Positions 1-10,600 of a DNA stretch of 64,000 nucleotides are shown one piece after another. The translations under genes were made by a program, and so were the position numbers. The DNA lies in NCBI GenBank assembly GCA_009667805.1, contig CM019068.1, positions 5,811,218 to 5,875,217 of the forward strand. Direction: 5' to 3'. Below the pieces are notes generated by a model, which was not told the origin of the DNA, did not search any database, and saw only the letters and a list, made by a program, of their open reading frames with translations. Each line of letters begins with the position of its first letter. Position 1 is the stretch's first letter. Source of the stretch: Leptobrachium leishanense (taxonomy: Eukaryota; Chordata; Amphibia; Anura; Megophryidae).

Positions 1-330
1 CAGCCACCGCTGGAGCTCCGGGCCAATGTAGGGGGATGTTGCCTACACATACTCACCGACATCGGCCCTTAGCTCCTCCAGCGATGGTGGTCCCGCTTCC
101 AGCATCCTCGCTCTCTTCGTTGGTCGCCGGCATGATGTAACGAAAGCCTTTGACCCCGGCATTTTCACCCGGGGTCAAAGGCTTTCGTGACGTCATACCG
201 GCACACCAACGGAGAGAGAGAGGACGCTGGAAGCGGGACCGCCATCGCTGGAGGAGCTAAGGGCCGATGTCGGTGAGTATGTTTAGGCAACATCCTCCTA
301 CATTGGCCCTGAGCTCCAGCAGCGACCGTC
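1..330. repeat. GC-rich foldback
   Basis: Arms 1-155 and 172-330 are inverted copies (for example CTCCGGGCCAATGTAGG against CCTACATTGGCCCTGAG), centred on CCCCGGCATTTTCACCCGGGG near 160. It resembles a palindromic MITE and carries no supported gene. Confidence 0.8.
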
Positions 331-1095
331 CTCCGGCTGTCGCAGGCTGCTCGGCCGGCCTCTAGGGTTAGGCGAGTCCCCGGCTCGGCTGGGCCTGTAG
401 GCCCAAGCCAAGCCGGGGGCTCGCCTGAGCCTGGAGGCCGGCCTAGCAGCCTGCTTGGCCGGAGGAAGTCACCGCTGGAGCTCAGGACCGATTTAGGGGA
501 GTATGTTTTGGGAACTTCGGTCCTGAGCTCCAGCGGTGACCGTCCTCCGGCTGTCGCTGGCTGCTCGGCCGGCCTCTAGGCTTAGGCGAGTCCCCGGCTC
601 GGCTGGGCCTGTAGGCCAAGCCAAGCCGGGGGCTCGCCTGAGCCTGGAGGCCGGCCTAGCAGCCTGCTCGGCCGGAGGAGGTCACCGCTGGAGCTCAGGG
701 CCGATTTAGGGGAGTATGTTTTGGGAACTTCGGTCCTGAGCTCCAGCGGTGACCGTCCTCCGGCTGTCGCTGGCTGCTCGGCCGGCCTCTAGGCTTAGGC
801 GAGTCCCCGGCTCGGCTGGGCCTGTAGGCCCAAACCAAGCCGGGGGCTCGCCTGAGCCTGGATGCCCGCCGAGCAGGCCGCGACAGCCGGAGGACGGTCA
901 CCGCTGGAGGATCGGGGCTTGCAGCGTTTAAACACACGGGTAGCTGCGCGCGGCTCGTGCCGATTTTATTTTTTTTTTTGCAGGCGGCCGGCACGCGCAG
1001 CTACCTGTTTGTTTTAACGGCCACTTTCAAATGTCCGTCGCGCATGCGCAGACCGCTTTTGGCGACGGACACTTGAAGGCTTACTCTTTTATAGT
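331..1095. repeat. GC-rich 213-bp tandem repeat with inner palindromes
   Basis: Units begin near 268, 481 and 694 (CTCAGGRCCGATTTAGG at the last two). Each unit folds on itself (CCCCGGCTCGGCTGGGCCTG against the reverse). 925-1075 holds a further inverted pair around GTAGCTGCGCG and CGCGCAGCTAC. Short frames here on both strands are products of the GC content. Confidence 0.8.
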
Positions 1096-1682
1096 ATAGA
1101 TGACAGCCTAGGTCCTATTTAATTAAACCCCCCCCAGACAAAAAAAACTTTAAAAAAAAAACATTTTTTTATTTTATTTAATTTTTTTATTATTTTTTTT
1201 TTATTTAATTTTTAATTTTTTATTTTTTTTTAAAACCAAACCTGGTCATGTTTGGTATCATTTGAAAGGCCATAATCATGGATCCTGCCCGTGAAGTGGC
1301 GGATTTGTAGGATGTATAGAAACATTTAAAAAAAAAAATTACATTTCAAATGACGGTAAATGGTTTCCTTTAATCTATTCATAAACAACTGTTTGGGGCG
1401 GCAGTCTGTATGAAAAGAGGAGACATTTTAGGACACGCAGAACAAGTTTAGTTATTTTGAAACTTATGAAGGCTTTGGATGAAAGTAACAATAGGTGCTT
1501 TAAAATTGGGCCTTTAGTGTCGGCAACAGTGCCGTCACACCGTTACCCCTCTGTGGTATTGTGGAAGAGTGCAGGGTTGGACCCTGCGGTCAAATAATAA
1601 AATTATATGAATCTGGTACAGGCGTCAGTGCAACCAAATATTGTGCCTTTGGTGGCAGCGTGTCTACACTGCATTACATTTG
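1096..1682. repeat. AT-rich repeat with inverted partner at 4330-4480
   Basis: Poly-A/T tracts fill 1140-1230. Sequence 1283-1440 (GAAGTGGCGGATTTGTAGG through GGGGCGGCAGTCTGTATG) recurs inverted at about 4330-4480. No gene is seen. Confidence 0.75.
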
Positions 1683-2112
1683 CTTCTCACTAGGGATGAG
1701 CTGTTCGGGTTAGGACGGTTCGGAGTTCCACCCGAACTTTGGCAGTTCGAAAGTTCGCGAATTTCGAACTTTTTGGGCGTGTTTGGTTCGAGTTCGAAAA
1801 AAAAAAGAAATTTTGAAAAAAGTATAGAAAATGCTTAAAAATATACTAAAAAATCTAGGAATAAAGAGACTCTTTACTGCAGAATATTATAAGCAATGGT
1901 TTATTAGAAATTGAATTAAAAACTAATGTGTACGTGGAAAGATTATCAACTCTAAATGACCTCTGTTCACAAACGGGCATAACACCAGGTGTTTTTAGTC
2001 TGGTAATCAATTTGATACATTGTACAATATAGTGAGGGGGTGGGGTGGTGTCTGCTTCTGATTGAGATTTGAGAATTAATTTCCCTAAAACATCCTAATA
2101 TGTTGCATTTAA

Positions 2113-3288
2113 CCCTTTCGCTGCAGAGGCTTTTCACACCTCTGTGCTGAGGTCATTTTTACCGCTTTCGCTCATCATGTTTAACCGCGTTTTGTAGCCA
2201 TATTTTGATATATGACCCAGACATATTATATATCGTTCTTTCCGGCAGACTTGGCAGATTCATAATATGTCATTATTATATGTATACGTTATGTCATGTC
2301 TGTATATTATAACAAAAAATGCAATAAAATTAGAATTTTCAATAATTTATTATGTGTAAAGTGTTTTTTTTCACATTTTAACATGCGATCGTTTGCGGTT
2401 ATATTTTGTATGGGGTGCGCTTGTTAAAAAAAATAGAAATGGGGTCTCGTTACATTTTTTTTGGGGAAAATGTCACTTTTTTTAACAAACGCACCGCATA
2501 CAAAAATCGTTAGTTCTTGAAATGGGAACAATATTGCTGCATTAACAAAACAAAAACAAACAAAAAAACTTGTTTATTTTTTTTTAGAATTTTTTTTAAA
2601 AATATTTTTATTCTTTTATTTTTATTTTTTATTTTTTTAAAAAACATTTTTCATGCTCATGTTTAGTATCCTTGGAAAGGCCATGCTCTGGCCGATCCAA
2701 CGATATCAAACATTAACCCCTAGCTGCCACGGATCGGGAGATAGGGGGTTCATTGGAACCCCCTATCTCCACCATTGGTGGCAGCTAGGGGTTAACTCCA
2801 GGACTGGCGTCATCGTGCTATGCATGATGACGCCAGTCCTCAGGGGGAGTTCCTGGAGGCTTTGCCGACATCCCAGATGTCGGCCAGCTCCAGGAGAGGA
2901 TCACGATCCGGCGCTTTTCAGCGCCGATTCGTGATCCGGCTCCCCAGGGGTTAATCACAGCCACCGTTTGGAAGGGCAGGCTGTGCCCTTTCAAAACGGT
3001 GCCTGGATTAACCCTCTGCCCCCTGGCGATCGGGAGGGAGAGAGGTCCGAAGGACCTCCACCCCTCCCTTTCAGGCGCTTCCTCCGCACATGCGGGGGGC
3101 GCCTGAATTAGATGTCATCGCGCCGCCGCAATGACATCTAATTGCTCCGCCGGGGTCCCGGAGTGCTGGGCTGACATCCAAGATGTCAGCCCGCACCGGG
3201 GGGCGCAGCAATCCGCCGGAATCCGCGTCCATAGCACAGGAGAACCACTTGGCTGGACGTGCTGAGCGCGTCCATAGCAGCCAAGTGG
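2113..3288. mobile_element. TTAA-target non-autonomous element, copy 1
   Basis: It is bounded by TTAA on both sides. Ends are CCCTTTCGCTGC and GCAGCCAAGTGG, which share a loose terminal inverted repeat. The interior has several perfect hairpins (GATAGGGGGTTC / GAACCCCCTATC at 2750). The TTAA target suggests piggyBac-like mobilisation (inference). A diverged copy lies inverted at 41948-43179. Confidence 0.8.
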
Positions 3289-3350
3289 TTAACTGGTGTC
3301 TGCTTTAGATTTTTTTCAATGTTATTTTTCACCTCGGGATTAAACATTCA

Positions 3351-4297
3351 CAGGGTTATCCAGAGAGCGGTGAAAAGCAGGAGAATAACTGGAGAAGTGA
3401 AAATTCTAGGTCAAAATAGCCAAACCAGAAAAATTCTCCCATTTAACTCACTTTCCAAATTGGCTATTTGGTCTAGATTGTTCTCTTCTCCTGCCAGTTC
3501 TCCTGGCTTTCACCTCTCTCTCAGGGTTGTTCAGAGAAAGGTGAAAACCAGGAGAATGGCAGGAAAAGAGAACAATCTGGACCAAATAGCCGATTTGGAA
3601 AGTGAGATAAGGCTAGGGTCAGACTAACGCATTTTTCGCAGCGACCGTCAAAAAGTGCGTCCAAATGCATTGCCGTATTTTTTCACGGATTGCGCGAAAA
3701 CGGTCATACGATGTGCATTTTTGTGTGTGATTTTTTACGGATCCAAACCAGGAAACTTTGGGTTTCTGGACGTTATGTTGGCCGGACATGAGCAGGGTCT
3801 GACGTCTCCAAATCACGCACACACGCGGCTAGTGGACGCAGCGCACTCTGTACGTCCGTACTAGCGGTTCTGCGTTCTCGAAAAAATGCGTTCATTTTCC
3901 ACTTGCGTTGCGCAGCCGGACTTTCGTGCGACCATACTTCGTATATTGGCTGTCATTGCCCGTCATTTGCTGCTAGTGCGGCCGTGATTAAGTGCGCCTA
4001 AACGCACGTTAAAAATTCGCTAGTCTGACCCTAGCCTAAATGGGAGAATTTTTCTGGTTTGGCTATTTTGACCTAGAATTTTCCATTCTCCAGTCATTCT
4101 CCTGCTCTTCACCGCTCTCTGAATAACCCTGACAGGGTTATTCAGAGAAAGGTGAAACTCAGGAGAATGACTGGAGAATGGAAAATTCTAGGTCAAAATA
4201 GCCAAACCAGAAAAATTCTCCCATTTTTTCTCACTTTCCAAATCGGCTATTTGGTCTAGAATTTTCAATTCTCCAGTCATTCTCCTGCTTTTCACCA
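3351..4297. repeat. Triple foldback MITE (CAGGGTTATTCAGAGA family)
   Basis: Three modules of roughly 185 bp each read CAGGGTTATTCAGAGA, GGTGAAA, CAGGAGAATGACTGGAGAA and then AAAATTCTAGGTCAAAATAG, followed by their inverse. A Harbinger-like MITE (3611-4036) splits the second module. Related copies lie at 22062-22120 and 63160-63505. Confidence 0.85.
3611..4036. mobile_element. PIF/Harbinger-like MITE, copy 1
   Basis: Terminal inverted repeats GGCTAGGGTCAGACTAACGC and TAGTCTGACCCTAGCC are flanked by the 3-bp duplication TAA (3608-3610, 4037-4039), the TWA type of Harbinger elements. It is 426 bp and non-coding. Confidence 0.85.
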
Positions 4298-4879
4298 CCA
4301 AAAAATCAGTAAACTTTTTCTGCGTGTCCGAAAATGTCTCCTCTTTTCATACAGACTGCCGCCCCAAGCAGTTGTTTATGGATAGATTAAAGGAAAAGCA
4401 TTTACCGTCATTTGAAATGTAATTTTTTGGTTTTTACATATTTCTATACATCCTAGAAATCCGCCACTTCACAGGCAGGTTATGGGGACCTCCTAGGCAC
4501 GATATTTGAAGTAATCTTTGGTTTTTATTTTTAACCCTTTTTTCATGGAAAACTCACTGTCCCTTTAAAAACGTTTTTTTTTTTTACTTTTTGTCTTTGT
4601 TTCCTGTCCCCGAGGGCACTACCCGGACCCCCATACACCTTTTATGGCAAATATGTAGCATATATGCCCTCTTGGAGGGCACTCTAAAAAATCGAATTTT
4701 GAGCCCCATTGACTTGCATGGGGGTTCGGGTTCGGGTTCGGTCCCGAACAAATGGGAAGTTCGGGTTCAGGCTCGAACCGAACTCGGGGAGTGTTCGGCT
4801 CATCCCTACTTCTCACCACACTCAACAGGAATCCACTAACTAAATTAAAATGTACACACAAAACCGTTTTATTTTCACA

Positions 4880-5700
4880 AAGCACATGTTATTGTCACGT
4901 CTCGGCCCTGCCTCCTGCTGGTGGTGGCAGGGATTCCTGTTTGTTTTCATTTTCAGGCTGCAGGCCATCTGTTGGGCTTATTGGTCTGCGGTCACATGAC
5001 CTGTTCTGCCCTATATGTAGGGCCAGGACTTCCCTTGGTCCTGGGACCAGGATAGTCTTTCTTATCCTAGTTCCTCCGTGCTGTATCACTTTGATATTCC
5101 GTGTACGACCTCTGGCTCTTGTGTTTAGGATCTCTCTCTTGTCTAACCCCTGAAATTATGATATTCCGTGTATGACCTCTGGCTCTTGTGTTTGGATCTC
5201 TCTCTTCTGTCTATCCCCTTTACCGTGCTCATAGTTATCCGTGTATTTACCGCCTCGGTTTCTTGGCTATTCTATATGTGTCTTGTATATAAGTTCTTAT
5301 GAGTTCATGTGTTTTCAGGTTGCAGCAACTGTTCCCTGGAATCTGTATACCTGCATTCATTGTATGTCTGGTTTATGTTTTATACGCCTTGCAGACCTAG
5401 CTTAGTTAGTATTTCGAGACCACCTTTCAAGGATCTCAGGGCTTAGGGATCTTTCTAGTTTCTGTAATTATCTTGGTTTATTCCCTGGAATCTGTATACG
5501 TGTATTCATTGTATGTCTGGTTTATGTTTTATACACCTTGCAAACCTAGCTTAGTTAGTATTTCGAGACCACCTTTCAAGGATCTCAGTCAGGGCTTAGG
5601 GATCTTTCTATTTCTGTAAATATCCTGGTTTGTTCCCTGGAATCTGTATACCTGCCCTAAAGGCTTCACCATCCACAGCTTAACGGCTCCCCATCACACT
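4880..5700. repeat. Unclassified repeat with 150-bp internal duplication
   Basis: A block with TTCCCTGGAATCTGTATAC through TTTCGAGACCACCTTTCAAG occurs at about 5331-5465 and 5480-5620, with a partial third copy at 5633. The pyrimidine-rich style with CCCTATATGTAGGGCC near 5010 recalls an LTR fragment, but no ends are recognised. Confidence 0.5.
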
Positions 5701-5938
5701 ATAAGGGGCTCGCCATTACAGTTATATAGGCAAAAAAAGTTTCTACTGAATAAAATACATCAAAAATTACTGTTAATTTAATAGGAATGGTATAAAAAAT
5801 AAAAAGGGGGTAATCCCTGATCATATATATTATAGGGACACGGAGCGCTGTGTCTAAAGTAGGGATGCATTGATACCACACACAGACATATACGTATATA
5901 TTAACACGCAGACCTATATATACATATATATCAACACG

Positions 5939-5969
<31 letters not shown>

Positions 5970-6769
5970 CCACCCACAGACCTCAGACCATATATACACA
6001 TACGCACATGGGGGGGTGGCATGTGGACAATCTCAACTAAATGCGCCCCCCCCCCCCATTTGGCTGATCCCTCCAGAAAAAATGTTGAACCCGACAGAGC
6101 AGAGAATATATATATTATTCTCTGCTCTATCGGGTTCAACATTTCTTCTGGAGGGATCAGCCAAATGGGGGGGGGGCAATTAGTTGCCAAAATGTGTGTG
6201 TAATACAAGTCTGGATATGTATATTTATAAGAATATAGATATATGTCTTATCTATATATATATCATACCTACCCTTACCTTCCCCTATAAATTTGCTAAA
6301 AGTATAGACACAAAAAAAACAAACCACTGCCTGCGGCCCTGCGCAGCCCACATGCTGCCCCCTTCTACCTGGCTGAATGTATCTAATATATATAATTAAA
6401 TACATTCAGCAAGGTAGAGAAAGAAAAAAAATATATATTTTCTGTTCCCGGGGACATTTAAAAATGTCCTTGGATTTTATTTTTTTTAGAAATGTGTCAC
6501 CTTACCTTAGTCATTGGGGGCTCCCTGCATCCTGGTTGTGGGGGGGGGTCTGCCGTGGCTGCAGGTGCAGTGGCTCCCTCCCTGCGCCGCCTGTCTCTGC
6601 CACATGCACCCAGGCGGCTAGCCCACACATTCGCAGCTCTGTCATCCGGCGGCCGCATGCTCCTCAAGGGAATCCTTGGGAGGCCCCTGCAAGCTGCCCT
6701 CTACAGTGCCTGATTAGAGGGCCGTGTCTGCCTGATGTTTTAGTAACAAGAATGTTTTATCCCATAAGC
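5701..6769. repeat. Microsatellite and hairpin region
   Basis: (TA)n tracts occur at 5940-5966. A 130-bp near-perfect hairpin lies at 6046-6176 (CCATTTGGCTGATCCCTCC and its inverse). A smaller hairpin lies at 6366-6417 (CTGAATGTATCTAATATA). I see no exon. Confidence 0.75.
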
Positions 6770-7011
6770 TTTAATGTTAAAAATATTCCCGTTTTAATTC
6801 AATATCTAATGAACCGTTGCTTATAATATTCTGCAGTAAAAAGTCTCTTTATGTCTAGATTTTTTTTTGTATTTTTTTAAACATTTTTTATACTTTTTTT
6901 CCCAAATATTTTTTTTAGAACTTTTGCCAAATGTCCCAAAAAGTTCGAAGTTCGCGAATTTTGGAACGCCCAATGTTCGAATCAAACTCCGAACCGAACA
7001 GCTCATTCCTA
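6770..7011. mobile_element. Right-end fragment of hAT-like family
   Basis: The fragment ends CCGAACCGAACAGCTCATTCCTA, like the family at 1691-4808 and the right edge of the window. It carries the same inner tract (TAATATTCTGCAGTAAAAAG). Its left end is not found here. Confidence 0.7.
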
Positions 7012-7533
7012 CTTGGAATATGCCCGCTGTGCCATCAGGGGATAAAAAATCCATTGATGGAAAAACCTGCTCATTCAGTGTATTCAAGTCGACTGACCTC
7101 ATTTTTTGAGCACATAACGTTGCCGAAACTAGTCTTGACCGACTAAAGCCACCCCTGATCATAACAGGCTTGTACGGTGGGGGGGGTGATGACTTTTGTT
7201 TTGGCCAGGCAGTGTATATGTAAAAGATATTACTGTGTTCACAAAACACATACTAAAACATACATATAGCCCTTCATTTTATCCCTGACTCATTGGCTGA
7301 TGTGACAGTGTGTATCACATTATATGGGTGTAGTGTTTGCCTGCCAACACATGAAGATCAGCGTAGAGGGTGTTTATGTAGACATCCTAAAGAATGGTGA
7401 TTTGGAAAATGTAAAAAAATATTTGGGAATAAAAGTACAACCAAATCCTTGATGAGGGTCAGTGAGGAGGGGACGGGAAAACCAAGGTACATGGTGTATG
7501 GAACTAATGTATGTCTTATTTCCATCCCTATAG

Positions 7534-7618
7534 TTTCTAAAAGGTTTGAGGTGCTCATTAACGTGCCGTCCATGGTTACCGACAAAGACAAATCATTAAC
7601 CATTGACGCTTGCGGAAG
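7534..7618 (+). CDS. A2M-like: A2M-like exon a: start of MG3
   Basis: It follows a CCCTATAG acceptor and ends AG|GTAAG. It reads [18 protein letters not shown] and then ACGR, matching the A2M stretch with PKFEVQVTVP and VCGLYTYG. The first two bases complete a codon begun in an upstream exon that is not in the window. The exon is 85 bp. Confidence 0.9.
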
Positions 7619-10600
7619 GTAAGAATCAAACTATAAATGTCTTGTTACCCACATCCAGTTTTGGGATCATTTTAACACACAGCAATGCTGAGTCCAACGA
7701 GCCCCAGATCCCAGTGCTTTATGAGCGATCCGACCTCTTACTGATTCAAACAAACCGGCGGCAAATCTAATCTCTGAACCCGCACTCATTACGTGGGCGA
7801 CAGCCGTGCTGAGCTCACATGTCATGTTGTCTCCTCCAGGTACAGTTACGGGAAGCCGGTCATGGGCGCGCTCAACATAACAATCTGTCCACGTAAAGTA
7901 TATGCATGGACATATTTTATTTATGAAGATGAAGAAACCCCACCTGAAGGCTGCCAAGTGCTTCCAGTGATCCAGGTGAAATAAATGTAATCACGATGAC
8001 TGTATGTTTAGTGCACTTTGGAGATAATCAGAATATTCTCTGGGGAGAGATTCAGCAAACACAATCCTGAAAAGAGAGAGGCCGCCTCTCCGGAGGGATC
8101 ACCTGGAGACAGGGATGCTATTCAAACAAATGATTGTTTTTTGCTTAGAGAAGGACTCAGTTGGGAGTTACCGTGAGGGAGGGTGAGTATCCATGGTGGG
8201 GAGGATCCCCTTGCAGAAAGGCTCCCTCTCGTCAGTATCCCGAAAGTGCTGATTCTGGCCCAATCCCACCAGTCAGTAGCCGGAGGTCATTGTAGGATGA
8301 TTATAAATAAAACAGGAAAAATCAGCCAAAGAATAAAATAATAAAACAAATATAAGTTGGAAATGCGTTTCACTCTGGCTGTGCCACCGACTGACTTTTG
8401 CGTTCCAATGATCATGAGTTTCTTGCCTGTATTTCACATATCCTCCCTCTTCTCATTTCACAGACAGAAACCAATGGCTGCGTCTCTAAAGCCATCGATT
8501 TTGACTTTTCCAACACAGGAAACACATACTTCTATACAAAATTAGAAATATTCTGCACCTTGACCGAGCACAATACAGGTAACAGTGCGCTCCGCTCGCC
8601 CCGCTCAGAAAAATGCGAATTCCTGGTGAATTAAGAGAGAGTTTGCCCAATACACAGTGAATTTTGGTTAATAAAATTGATATATGCATTATATGGCACA
8701 GTGACCCTACAGCAATGCATTAACTCTTAATGGCTTATTCAAAGAGAAGTGATCTGGCCCCGAAATGGCACCGAACAGTCAATTTCCCCATACGGTGACA
8801 TGTCATGGCCATTTGGAGGTTACAGAGCTGGTGTCCGGCGCTAGCACTCACAATCTTCACTTTCAATAAAAGATATTCAGCCAGGGATCGAGTCCTCAAT
8901 GAAACAGTTGATGGAGGTAGAAGAAAAAAAAGGGGGAAAAAATGGAAGGGAGGAATTAAGTGCAGACTGTATCGTCCCAGATAGGAGTGAAAAAATAAGA
9001 GCTATACTCACACATTCTGGAGCCGATTTAAATAAATGGGCACCAAACAGAAGGCAGATCGGTGGATTTAAATCAAGGGGCACCGATTCACCAACCTCAG
9101 GTCCACAAGGCAGGAAACCAGATCCTTAGAAATATCTATTCAGGATGCCGAAGGAATAAATCACCCAGGATCATACAGGGTGGAAATTCACAATCGGTTT
9201 TATTAAAAAAAAAAAATACACCGCATGCGGCTCCAGAATATGTGAGTATATCTCTTATTTTTTCACTCCTATCTGGGACGATACAGTCTGCACTTAATTC
9301 CTCCCTTCCATTTTTTCCCCTTTTTTCCTTCCACCTCCATCAACTGTTTTACTGAGGACTCGATCCCTGGCTGAATATCTGTTATTGAAACTGAAGATTG
9401 TGAGTGCTAGCGCCGGACACCAGCTCTGTAACCTGCATCTTTATACCTAAACGGTTTTGGGGATTTGCTGTTTGTTTGGACAGCCCGGCTGCTGCATCTC
9501 CAATCTGGCCAGTATAAACAGCTTTTTTTTCTTTTTATGTATGGACTATTTTTATACAAACTATCTTTTATTCCATTTTTAATTCTGTTCACTTCATTTT
9601 TTCACCTTTTGTTTTATTCGTTTTTATGGACTTAAAGGAATAAATGTTTTTTTTTCACTTATTTATTGTATTTTGCTTAGTATTTTAACTGCAGCACAAG
9701 GATCAAGCACTGAGCCTCATTTCCAGCATCTGGACAAATTACCACACCCTTTATAGAGCACCTTGCTCACTGATTGTGTTCAGCCCATATCTATGGTGTT
9801 TTAGCCTTAGAGCTACCTACAAACCATCTATTTTTGCAGAGTTCATTACATTTAACACTGTTTGATCGTTTTTTTTTTTTCTTGCAGCACACATTTTACT
9901 ATTAAGTCCCGTCCCATGTAATTTCACGGATGTCAAATTTTTTTGTGGTTCCATATGTATTTTTTTGCTTAATAATAATTTTTATCCTTTTTTATTCTAT
10001 TTCTGGTCAATACAGTCCTCAACTATTTTTAGTTTTTATATACAGTCCATTTCCTTTTATTTTCCTGCCTATGCCAATAGAGCCATCTAGTGGCGCCATA
10101 CAGACACTACACCCATTTCATGTCATGCCCATTTGGCTATTCAGAGAGCAGGCAGTTTGCCAAATTTAGGTGAATTGTCAGCAAAATATGGTGCCTGTTC
10201 GGCAGCAGTGAAATACGGTGCCTGTTCGGCAGCAGTAAAATACGGTGCCTGTTTGATGGCAGTGAAATATGGTGCCTGTTCGGCGGCAGTATAATACGGT
10301 GCCTTTTCGGCGGCAGTGAAATACGGTGCCTGTTTGGGTGCAGTAAAATACAGTGCCTGTTCGGCAGCAGTAAAATACAGTGCCTGTTCGGCGGCAGTTA
10401 AATACGGTGCTGTTCGGCGGCAGTGAAATCCCCCATAGAGAAGCAATGGTTAATCTATTCACATTGAACAGCAGAGAAATGTCAGTGAAATGCCCTGATG
10501 TTCAGTGGTTTCATTCGACAGGTTTAATCAGGCGAATCCCATAGGTTTCAATGTTAAAAATATTCCCGTTTTAACTCAATATCTAATAAACTGTTAATTA

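Larger units (their letters stand above)
1691..4808. mobile_element. hAT-like DNA element with nested inserts
   Basis: Ends are TAGGGATGAGCTGTTCGG and GTTCGGCTCATCCCTA, flanked by a perfect 8-bp duplication CTTCTCAC (1683-1690 and 4809-4816), the size made by hAT transposases. There is no transposase frame. It contains the TTAA element (2113-3288) and the triple foldback (3351-4297). A reverse copy without the TTAA element runs off the right edge of the window. Confidence 0.88.

Noticed and set aside
1..1095. CpG island or promoter of the gene
   Set aside because: The GC-rich sequence is explained by foldback and 213-bp tandem repeats. The A2M-like gene must begin further left, because the first exon seen here is already in MG3.
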